A program made the translations under genes and the position numbers. DNA of 25,284 nt. Origin: Basidiobolus ranarum (taxonomy: Eukaryota; Basidiobolomycota; Basidiobolomycetes; Basidiobolales). Position 1 is the first letter of the stretch; each line of letters opens with the position of its first letter. Below the pieces are notes generated by a model. The model saw nothing but the letters and a program-made list of their open reading frames with translations, had not been told where the DNA came from and made no database searches. Below, one piece after another: positions 1 to 9,761 of this stretch. The stretch covers positions 1 to 25,284 of the forward strand of contig JASJQH010007018.1 in NCBI GenBank assembly GCA_040143965.1. The letters run 5' to 3'.

Positions 1-180
1 TTCAGGCATATCTAAGATTTTTGATATGGTATAGGGGCTTACTCTAGATTGTCGGATAGTCGTAGAAGGCATTTGCATGGTTTATTAATGTATAATCTAT
101 AGAAGTGGGCTTATTAGCCTCTATTAAGTCAAAAATATTTGCCATATGGAATACAATAAAATCAAGATATTTCAAGTGGG

Positions 181-420
181 TTATATATAGGACTTACCCC
201 GCATTAATGTGAATAAAATCACGTTTAAGATGTCAGAGCTGTATGCATATGGACACACTTTCACGTTATATGTATTCCACCAAATTCTCCAAACAGATGC
301 AACACTTTCTCTTGGATTATTGTTTTTCGTTTGATGTTGTAGCTTTGTGTTGATGCACGCGTCAACCAATGAATCAATTAGTGGAACTAATCCAAGTACC
401 ATACACGTATTTATATTCAA
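181..420 (-). CDS. Possible coding exon, product not recognised (doubtful)
   Basis: An open stretch of about 75 codons on the minus strand. It has an internal ATG (Met-Val-Leu-Gly-Leu) near 400 and ends at a good donor-like sequence (GGG then gtaagt) close to 184. Its composition (VWRIWWNTYNVKVCPYAYSS, several Trp and Cys) is less monotonous than chance AT-rich translation. Splicing to the acceptor-like ctatag near 109 would add about 16 residues and a stop. I recognise no family and found no convincing upstream exon. It could be the 3' part of an unrecognised gene, a gene relic or a chance frame. Confidence 0.22.
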   Translation of the reverse strand: MNINTCMVLGLVPLIDSLVDACINTKLQHQTKNNNPRESVASVWRIWWNTYNVKVCPYAYSSDILNVILFTLMRGKSYI

Positions 421-2097
421 TGGATCAGAAAACCATTATTTCGGATCGATCTACCTTATCTTTATGTGGTAAACCAACATTTGATACACGTCGTAGTCGT
501 GTTTACTCATCGCTTGCCTATCTACCTTATGCATTATAGATTGATTGTCACAAAATTATGAGACGCGTGGAACGATTGCATATCCTATCTCTTTCCTACA
601 TTCTGAATATCACGGAGATTTAATTCGTACTTGTAAACACTCCGCATAATGGAATTCCACCTATAGATTGCTTAAGATAAGATATGAGGTTTTGCTTCCA
701 GAGAAGCGTAGATCTTTAGGTTGCACCATATACTGATTGATATGTTCGGCAAGTGTGGTTGATGTAACTGATGTGAAAATTCGTAAAAATCCTTTTAGCA
801 AACAGCTTGGGAACGGATAATTCGGTTCATTCCAAGCTTACATGGATATTAGAGCTTAAACATTGCTCTAATAAGACTCCGAAGAAAACACCAACTCGCA
901 ACCCAATGAGCAAGACGCTCCGATCGAACTGAAGATCAGCGGTTTTGCTTTAATTGGAATGAGCTATTAGATACTTGGTTGAGCCTATGCTTTCAACTAA
1001 AATAGTAAATCAGGTGGAATTTGATCTCCGCTACTGGCCAATAGCATATATCTTTTAAGTGCGACACTTCTAACGTCGCTGCAGTAATGAGCAATGCGTA
1101 GCCATTGGATCCACGTCTCTTTCCAGCCAGGAGAAAACCCAGGTTTCCTAGCCAATCGTTGGGGCACGAATGTGTACTCCGGTCATCGGTCCTCGTTTAA
1201 TCACGTCTGCATGGTAAACGATGATATGTAGAGCTGGTAAACTCATGAATCAGCTTCTTCCTCGAACCACATTCTAGGCTTATCTCCTGGGGTGAAAGAA
1301 TGATCCGCGCATTGGAGAGCAAATAGATGATTACTAGACCATCGTAGTCTATGGGTTATCGATCAGCTCACTGATTTCCACATTCATATGCGTTTACCAA
1401 TCGCTCTATGATGATCGAACCTTAAAATATACGTTTCACCCATCCAAACTAAGACTATCAGTCTATAATTGGACAATCTTGGAAGATACTATATTTGGTT
1501 GAGGATGATTATCCTGAATGGTCTATACTCTACCAATCTTGTCCTCAGAGAAATCCATTCCCTTCCACTGGCCCACCGGATTAAGATCACTTGACCGAGG
1601 AAATCCCAAAATTGCTGATTAAAAAGAGAGTCATGATCAGTATCATCATGACTAACAATAACACATGGCTAGTGTGTACATGAAGGGCAAAAATCGAAAT
1701 GAACTCAATCCACAGATCACCAAAATGTGACCTGAATTGATCAAGCTAATCAAATAGCTACGAAACATTGTCACCAAGTCCGTCAGGGAAACATGGAAAC
1801 ACTCTGAGAATAGTCTTGTCCCAGAGACATTGGCAAATACCCTGAGAATGGTTTCTCCAAGCGTTCATGATGATTGTAAAAGTTCAAGCCAATAGGCAAT
1901 CACAATCCAGAAAGGTTTATATTCTATTAATATTTATTCTGACTTGATCATTGCAAAGGTTTCGATAATATATACAGTCAAGGGTAACACTAAATTGATA
2001 ATTATGGATTCTTGCGTAAAGAGATTTGTGAAAGGGGATGCCTAGAAGCACGGTTGACATATGTGGATTGTGTATTATTACATAGAAGCTCAGGCCA
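421..2097. other. Gene-free stretch with no recognised feature
   Basis: All six frames are frequently interrupted and I found no exon chain with sensible splice phases. The part around 1080-1320 is somewhat richer in G+C than its surroundings but gives no recognisable protein on either strand. A perfect inverted repeat lies at 1629-1653. No tRNA cloverleaf or simple-sequence array was seen by eye. Confidence 0.5.
1629..1653. repeat. Perfect 9-bp inverted repeat with a 7-nt loop
   Basis: Arms AGTCATGAT (1629-1637) and ATCATGACT (1645-1653) are exact reverse complements around the spacer CAGTATC. It lies in gene-free DNA more than 2.8 kb from the nearest confident gene. It could be a cruciform or hairpin, or a chance occurrence. 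No function is assigned. Confidence 0.6.
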
Positions 2098-2346
2098 CTA
2101 AAAAGAGGAGGTTCGCAAAAACTGTTGGTAACTGCGGTCCAACATTTCTGCTAGCCGTATGAACTCGGATTTCTCTTCTTGTGAGAATAACTTTAAACTG
2201 TTTGCCGATATAAAACTTTCCAACTCATCTGTTCCCTCCATCATAGGTTGAGGCAGAAATGATGGATTTCGAGGTTGACAATAGATTTTAGAGACATTAT
2301 TCTTAGTCGAGTGACGAAAGCGCATCAGGTTATGAATGTCAGGCAT
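2098..2346 (-). CDS. Possible small protein of 82 residues, not recognised
   Basis: An uninterrupted ATG-to-stop frame of 82 codons with an A at -3. The C-terminal half (from about residue 39) is acidic and looks helical: TDELESFISANSLKLFSQEE followed by KSEFIRLAEMLDRSYQQF. The N-terminal half is basic and rich in His, Asn and Pro. There is no signal peptide, membrane segment or family signature that I recognise. It stands alone with about 2 kb of empty DNA on each side. The balanced, non-repetitive composition favours real coding, or a recently lost gene, over chance, but length alone does not prove it. A single exon of a larger gene is possible, although I could not find partners. Confidence 0.3.
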   Translation of the reverse strand: MPDIHNLMRFRHSTKNNVSKIYCQPRNPSFLPQPMMEGTDELESFISANSLKLFSQEEKSEFIRLAEMLDRSYQQFLRTSSF

Positions 2347-4469
2347 TATACTCTACACTTGAATTAATGTAGGAGTGTGGGAATTGTATCAAGATAATTT
2401 GATTTTTGCCATGCAATCCCATTCTATATATACAAGAATACATTTAGCTTACTTATTATTATCATTAATATGTTTCTTGCTCAAATCAGACAATCGATGG
2501 TTGTTCCATAAATAGATCAATGTGACATCTTTGGCAAGCACTTCTTAGGTAACGATGATCGAAGCAATTAGTAGCAAAACCCAGCACTGTGGAAGAGCGA
2601 CTGATTGGTTTTTCATGAGTGTATGACGGTGCCAAGTTATTGCACGAATGAACAGTTCTTTTAGAAGGAATCCAATGGATATATATAATACTATGAAGAA
2701 TTGGCTATTCGCAACGTGGCAATTGAGTGTTGTCCATTTAAGATCTTGTTCCTCAAAGGGATTTCATATATATATGGACATCTGGGTGTTCAAGCATTTT
2801 ACCTATTGTTGGTATTACTGATTGGTGAAACTGCGGTTAAATACGTCATTTTCAAAGTTTGAAACATGGTATATTATTTTCCGGAATATTGGGTCATGTC
2901 ATGCCATATATGCAAAAACCAAATCAAAATCCACTAAAAATAGCCACTAGACTTTATCTAATCACCAGCATATAGATTGCTAAATCCTTATGCTGAGCTT
3001 TGCTTGGTTGGATGTTGAGGAGCACTATACAGAGGTTGAAGGGACCGGGAAAAAGATAAGGAGATACCCAAGTATCGTGTTTCGTATGCTTTACTTGTAA
3101 AAAAGCAAAATGATAGTCGGAAATATATCATTTTAGGGATTACTTGTACTCCATAGATCGTCATAATGAAATAGACTCAGAAATGGCTTTCAGCACATGA
3201 CGAGAATAGTTCTAGTCACTTCAAAGTTTTCTCGAAATGGAACCAGAACAAATTATTCTTGAATAGTTTAAAGCAAAGGCCTTTGCACATAAATGGCTGT
3301 CAACATACACCATGTGACTCATAAGCAATGAGGGCTCTTTGATATTAACAACATGCTTATATCTGATACAAGCATCAAGCGGTGAAAGACGCAATCTGTG
3401 AGAGTTGCTATTAGTTCAGGTTTAAAATTCTCATCCCATATGACTATAATATAAAATGAATAGAGACATTTTATCCTAGATAATAATCCGACCAACTTCG
3501 AGTAATTCTCTAACAGGATCTAAATCGGATGAACAACCAATTTCTTTCCCTTATTAGTTGATATTCTTTTTAGAATCCAATGTTGAGCTTAATATTGAAT
3601 TTATTCTGATTATCTTGTTTAGTAACGATGCATGATGCCACCTTAAACGTTTTGAAGAACTTCAGGGTATATTACCAAATTAACGGACCGAGAAAACCGA
3701 TATTTCTATTAATCGAATGCTTCCATTCACATTCAACTAAATAGAAGGTAAGATACGCAGTACAGTGTCACTACTAGTGGGTTATTTGAAAAGGCCAATT
3801 CCATACAAAATATCGCATTTCCATATCCATGATTGCATTTACCATCATTAAACAGGAATTACTCAACCGTCATCCCATTCATTCAGTGTGTCGAAATTAG
3901 GAGTTCTTGGTTTCAGCTGTAACATCTTGTTATTACCGTCTCAGAAAGATTGATTTAAATTCGTTTAGATGTGGTAAAACTACCATATATTTCCACATAT
4001 GTTGTGGTATTCTAAACACTACTAATGTCTGGGTTTTCTTCGATTTTATCTTGGATATTTTTACTGATTATCAAATCGGTATTGAGTTGCTCGAAAAAAG
4101 TGGATAAATATGGGTTTCAAAAGCTGCATGATTTCCAATAGCTTAGAATATGAAGCTATGCTGTGTATACAACAATGGTGATGTAAAAATATTCAAATGA
4201 TAGATTCAGTGTGTACAAAATGGACAAGTATGATTGATCAAGATAAACTATGTGTATTTTGGAGGATATGATAGACAGCTAATATATACCAAGTCAATAT
4301 ATAAAGGCTTACAAAATCGACGCGCTTGTTAAGCCTAAGGTTCTTTAGACAGTAGCGAGTAAGGACATCGCACTAAGCTTGTGAATAAAAAAGTAAATCA
4401 CAGAGATCTGCTTGAAATTCCAAATTAAACACATCTCACTAGTAGTATACTTTCCTCATGAGATTCGAT
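2347..4469. other. Gene-free stretch downstream of the HECT ligase gene
   Basis: No open frame longer than about 66 codons and no exon chain. The plus-strand frame at 3907-4107 begins with TTG, has no homology I recognise and no splice context. The sequence just beyond 4470 should contain the 3' UTR and polyadenylation signals of the HECT ligase gene, which reads leftwards into this stretch. I cannot place those signals precisely. Confidence 0.5.
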
Positions 4470-7400
4470 TTATACAAGACCAAAGCCACGTGCATTTTCA
4501 ATGGCTATTAGTAGATTCTTCTTCAATTTTTGTCTAGTCGTATATTCAGGTAGGAGTAACCGTCCGAAACATGTGAGGGCAGTGGGCAATCGGTCAGAGT
4601 CTGGTCCATTTCTTTGTATAACAAATGTGATGGCGCCAAGACCCTTTACGGGAATACGATCACTGGCGGTAACAAATATCAACAGTTTCTTCTGTTCTTC
4701 CTTGGTCATATCATGAACTACACTCCAGAAGTTACGAATCACATAATGGTCAGGATTGTAACCATCATCGTATTGGGCACCACGTTCCAACTCATTAAGG
4801 TCCACTTCTGAGATTCCGCATAACAAAAGTTCCAATTCCTCCGGTCTTAGCATTGATAGAGCAGTTCCACCACAGACTCTTGAGAATCCGTCTCTCAACG
4901 CATCAAATTGCTTCGACACATACTTGTTGGCGAAATGTTCAATATACAAATGGACATATTCATCACGGTTGTTATTTGTTACGGGAACATTGACACCATT
5001 GGGAATCAATGGAAAGGTGTTCATAACTCCAGCCTCATCATACGCAATTTCAAACTCTCGCATGAATACGTCATAAACATCTCCATCTTTCCATTGTAAC
5101 ATTTGCTCCAAGCCCTTTCCAAGTACGGGGAATCCTTCTTTAATGTCTTCAAGATTGATCGGCTTTCCCAACAACTTTTTGTATATCAGCTTTGGAAAGT
5201 TCGCTCCAATGATAACTCCATTGTATAGTGCCAACCCAAGGATGATTCCCACCAACTCGAAATACTTCTCGCCTTCTTTGGAAGCTCCATTGATCCAAGA
5301 ATACCTAGTCTCATCGTCATATACGAACATCCCGAAAACCGGATCAAGTAACTTGGTGATCAACATTTGGAAGAATTCTTTTTGTACACCACCCTGATCG
5401 ATACCTTCTTCGCCTCCATTGACAAATCTAATCTTAAGAGGTTTCTTCAAATTTTTGGCCTTTGCTTCGATTTGGGTCAATGCATCTTCGATGAAATGTT
5501 CTCTTCGAATTTCCAATATAAAGTAAGGACAAGTTAACCGACGTAAACTTTCCTCAATACGAGTGGCCTTCTGAGAATCCTGCATGAACCGTTGAGCATG
5601 CAAAACAAGAGCGTGATGCACACATGCATCTTCGTACTTATTAGACATTTGACAGACAGCATCTACATGGAATATCAAACTCTTGGCACTAGGATCAAAT
5701 AAGAAAGGGAAATTGAAATACGAGAATTTTGGTGATTTACGAATGGAAGAACCTAAAGTTGCTTTCCCGTCTCTTTCAGTTGACCTCTTCCATAAACGAT
5801 ATTCATCCTTTATATTCATAGTGGTAGATAACACCTTATTGTAGAATACACTAGGTGAAACAATGTGCTCAGATTTAGAAGTTTCATTAGCATCATAGAG
5901 TAGTCCAAGTACTTTGGTAGCGCATGCGACAGGGTCATCGGGTCTCGGATTCGATCGGAAATGATTAGCTAGGTACTCGTGGAACATATTCACGATCTTC
6001 AAGAAGCCATGGGAATCATAAGTAGAAAACCATTGTAATAGAACACTTCTAGCGGAGCCGCTCACTTGGCTTAATACTTGTGCCAGTTTTCGTAGCAGAG
6101 ATTCGGAATAAAAGGAGTCGGTCATTAATGGATTTTCCAGTAGGATTAATAAAACTCTTAAACCCTCAGCTCTTGACAATCGTCTTGAGTTAATCTCTAA
6201 TTCAGCAAGAACAATCTCAGTAGCAGCAGCTAGATTATCTACAAACATTTGCTTAGGCTTTTGTTTGAGTATTAGCTTATAAGAGCTACGAATAGAGTCC
6301 AAATCTAATCCAGACATGTGTTCCTTCTCCGAGGAATCAGCCAAGAAACTAGCATTCAAGGCATCTGTAGAAGAGAAAACTGTGCGGATAGTGTTGACTA
6401 AAAACTTAGTATCACTGGGACCGGTCACTATAGTGCGTCGAGAAAGTGACCGGTAATGTCGATATGACATAAAAGATTTGGGTGACTTTGGTGTCGCTTC
6501 AACTGTTTCTCGTTCTTTTCCTTTTTCAAACCAATCATCCTCATTATCTTTTTGAACAGATATGGAGTCATTGTGATCAGATGAATATGTGGCGATTGTA
6601 CGTTGTAGCAGCGATAACGTCAAATAACTAAGACTAAGTTGTGGCTCAGTATCTTCGCTTTCACTACTTAAAAGAGAACGCCAATCAGATACGCTATCAT
6701 CATCAGCTGGACCATGCCCGCTGGTACAACCTTCTGAAGTAGAATGGCGAAACGGAATAAAGTCGACTATATGACATTCAAATAATTAGGACGATAGTGA
6801 AGTTACGACTATGGAAGAATGATTTAACTTACAAGAATGGCTTAGAAGTTTGGGAAATCCTAGATAATTGTGTTCTCTACGAGATCCGTTGGGAAGATCT
6901 GTCTCTGATTCTTCTAGCTTATTGTAACTTGAAGTATTTCGTAAGAGTAATGCAGGCGATGAGTCATTATTGAAAGTCTTCCCATCAATGGAAGGTGCGG
7001 TGTTTTGTCTACGTAAACGTCGAGATAGAGTCACAGAATCCGTATGAGTTTGAACATTCGAATTATTACTTTGTATCGTTGATATAGAGGTAGGCGGACT
7101 GGCTGAAGGACGAGGGGCATCATTCGAACTATTTGTGTCGGAAGAAGAAAACATAGATAGGAACGGAGTAGAAGAGAACAAGGAATATAGAAAAGGTTTG
7201 ACTACTGCTTTTGGTGCACTCGGTTTTGAAGATCTTTCAGAAGAATTGATGGAACTTGAGTTGGAGGCTGTAAAGAGTGTATTAGGAAGAGAAATATCTG
7301 GTTCAGAAGGGCAAGTAGGGCAAAAATAATGGCGGGAGCGAGAGGCAAGTTGTACAGCAAAAATAGCAGCGGATTCGGATGACATACGTGGAGAAGCTGC

Positions 7401-8008
7401 AGCAAACAATTAGACTCAGTCGTGGGAAGAATTTCGAAATGTGAAAAATACCTTGACATGAAGCACAAAAACGATTTAAACAATTGGGGTTTTCGCAACC
7501 AACAGTAAGTTGGTAATAATACCTAAAGAAAAACAGTGGTATTTAGATATCAAATATTCAGTTCTGACAAGAGCAATAAAATAACTAACCTTTTGACGAA
7601 TTTTTGGTATTGTGTTCGATACGAGTCTTTGGATTGATCTCGTCCCCACTGTTTAGGTACAGACATTTTGAGCTTTTGGTTGAGTTGGGGATCTGACAAA
7701 GCCTGTTTGAACGATAAGGATTTAGCCTTTTCTGCTAGAGACTTTAGTGATTGAGTCTTTTTGAGTGTGTTATGGCCTAAAGAAATGGTGTTGCTTCTGG
7801 GAAGGGTTGTATTGGAAGAGAGAATTGGACTCGTCAAAGAATTTCTAGTTTTGTTCATGCAAGGTAGAGTGGAAGAGGTTTTTCTCAGATATTCCGAGGA
7901 ATTATATTCTGAGGTGGGTGATGTCACAGCATCTGTAGAGTTGGGTGGGTGGTCTAAGATGCAGTTTGAGTGATCAGTGTCTGATCTTTTGAAATTCTCG
8001 ATAACCAT
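4470..8008 (-). CDS. HECT-type E3 ubiquitin ligase with AZUL zinc finger (UBE3A/Hul4 type), 1116 aa
   Basis: Transfers ubiquitin from an E2 to substrates through a thioester on its own cysteine. Four exons: 8008-7590, 7522-7452, 7396-6833 and 6766-4470. Introns are 67, 55 and 66 bp and all phases agree (1117 codons with stop). The N-terminal zinc finger spans residues 140-190: the RYYYQLTVGCENP segment, then Cys149, 154, 159 and 162 (C-x4-C-x4-C-x2-C), closely matching the AZUL domain of UBE3A. A Ser/Thr-rich, probably disordered linker follows. The HECT domain fills about 760-1116, with FVNGGEEGIDQGGVQKEFF at its start. The catalytic Cys1084 (codon 4569-4571) sits in LPTALTCFGRLLLPEY, and the chain ends ARGFGLV as in active HECT enzymes. 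The start is the first ATG after an in-frame stop just upstream. Yeast Hul4 is the likely functional counterpart, but orthology is inferred. Confidence 0.95.
7397..7589 (-). other. Two introns flanking the 71-nt AZUL exon
   Basis: Introns 7523-7589 and 7397-7451 isolate a 71-nt exon (7452-7522) that carries all four Cys of the AZUL cluster. Donors are gttagt and gtattt; acceptors are ctttag and ctgcag. Read without splicing, this part appears as unrelated frames and the zinc finger disappears, so the gene is easily mis-modelled as a HECT protein without AZUL. Confidence 0.85.
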
Positions 8009-9761
8009 TACTATAAATTCTCAAATGTGTAGTGGTTGCGTGAGTGCTTGAAAACAATACTTGTGTAGTAGTGAGTGTTTGGAATACAATAAGTTTGATC
8101 TTGTAAATAATATAAGGAACTAAAGTAGCTATAGTGAATTTGTATAAAAAGGTAAAAGGCTGGGCAAACACAAACGGAAAGAGGGGCAAACTATGAAAGA
8201 GAATAAAATGAGGAAAAGGTGATACAATTGAAAAGGGTCAAAGAATTACAAGCAAATGATGCGGTCCTATCATAAGTCAGTACTCATTTTAAATAGATAA
8301 CATGGCATAGATTAATAATCCTTAATAATAATATAGTTTAAGGAAGTAATACAAATCATGATGAGTAAAAGTGGTCCAGATTTACGTGCGTAAGTATCGA
8401 ATTTAAACCAATAGTCACAACTCTACATTGCCTTTGGTACGTCCATGCTACCTCTCAATGAACTACAGCATGAGACCAGGATACTCTCCATCCAAGATCT
8501 CAAACTGCTTTGAGGGCCATATAAATGTGGGAGAAGACGCGTATCATCAGACCCTGAGCTTAGTTGTCCGCACAGGCTGGTCTTTTCATACGAAGTTTGG
8601 CTCAGTGCAGACATCACACCAGTTGCTTCATCCGGGATGAATAGCCCCACGACCTGTGGGTAGTAGGCCGAAGTGAGAGAAACGGTAGAAATCATGATCA
8701 TATAAAATCTATCAAGCACATTAGAATCGAGTGATCGTTCCACCTGCTAGAACATCCAGACTATTTTGAAACCATGGGTGTCATATATGATCAAATGTTC
8801 CTGATATCAACAAATATCGCCCCGAGTCGATCTTTTCGCCAGCTTCTCAGCACCGGACCGGTTTAGGATATGCTGGCTCAAATAATGTCCAGAAATTTGT
8901 AGCTTCGAATGGCTGTTGCTTGGTGTGACTGAAACTAGCAGTCTAGCAAATCGTTCTAGATAGAAGTGTGGTTACTCAAGCAGATGAATAAAGAGTGCAA
9001 GTCGCCGATGCTGAAAGCAGACGTCAATAGAACATGATGACGTGATTGTTTTGGCAACAACGAAAACACTCGCTTGGCTTTCATCGTCCCATCTATGGTC
9101 GTCGAGCAATTTCTGCTCCATAGTTTAAAATGAAAGGAACTCATTGTTGCTCCACTATTTGAGGAATCCACATGAATATCCAAAATATCCGTTGTAGCCA
9201 GGTGGGACATGTCATCATATGATTCATCAGCTGATGTGGGAAGTTGTAATCATCCAGAGCGTGTTTGATATGGGTGTATCTGTTAACTTAATGGAGATTG
9301 GACGTCTATTCGCTAATGGACAATGAGCTGCAGGAATCAACGCTGTGGTCATGCATTTCATCAACCCATTAGTATTCGGGAAAGACTGACTAGTAAACCT
9401 TGTCCAACAACATGGAGAATAATTAAGCTAGTATTCAAGTAAACGATCAGTGAGTATGAATGACGCCTTGTTATATCACGTGATATGAATGGTTGTGACA
9501 GAATGGACTGCCTTCAACAAAAGTAATGCCTATCGCGAACTAAGGTCGCGTATTCTCTCAAGCTGTGGGAACATTATATCTTGGTAACCACTGATATAAA
9601 CATGCATATTGAAACTGTAAATATTAACACTTCACATGACTTGCGGGAATGTTTATATTGAGAATTCGTACAATATGTTCATGTGCCAATGCATTTAGTA
9701 AACTGATCTGTCTCTTAAATTTTAAAGCCGTACAAGATGGATTTAGCCTAAACAAGTGCTG
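8009..9761. other. Gene-free stretch upstream of the HECT ligase gene
   Basis: The first few hundred bases above 8008 must hold the promoter of the HECT ligase gene. No certain core element is visible. The minus-strand frames at 8423-8743 (106 codons, GTG start) and 8956-9210 (84 codons, ATG start) are open and slightly richer in G+C than their surroundings. They match nothing I know, have no splice partners I could find, and may be relics or chance. A 14-bp palindrome containing CACGTG lies at 9473-9486. Confidence 0.5.
9473..9486. repeat. 14-bp perfect palindrome with a CACGTG (E-box) core
   Basis: The sequence ATATCACGTGATAT reads the same on both strands. TCACGTGA is the classic binding site of bHLH regulators such as fungal Cbf1 and the USF/TFE family. 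It lies about 1.5 kb upstream of the HECT ligase start and 0.3 kb beyond the Smp3 stop, so which gene it serves, if any, cannot be told. Confidence 0.4.

Noticed and set aside
3907-4107. Plus-strand frame of 66 codons
   Set aside because: It begins with TTG rather than ATG, has no family resemblance and no splice signals at its ends. This length is expected by chance here.
7135-7329. Plus-strand frame rich in Glu opposite the HECT ligase gene
   Set aside because: It is the antisense shadow of the Ser-rich linker in exon 3 of the HECT ligase gene.
8423-8743. Minus-strand frame of 106 codons as a gene
   Set aside because: It starts with GTG and I recognise no motif and find no partner exons. 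It lies upstream of the HECT ligase gene, and length alone is not enough.
8956-9210. Minus-strand frame of 84 codons with ATG start
   Set aside because: No recognisable domain. The composition (Ser/Thr/His-rich) is not distinctive and no splice chain connects it to neighbours.
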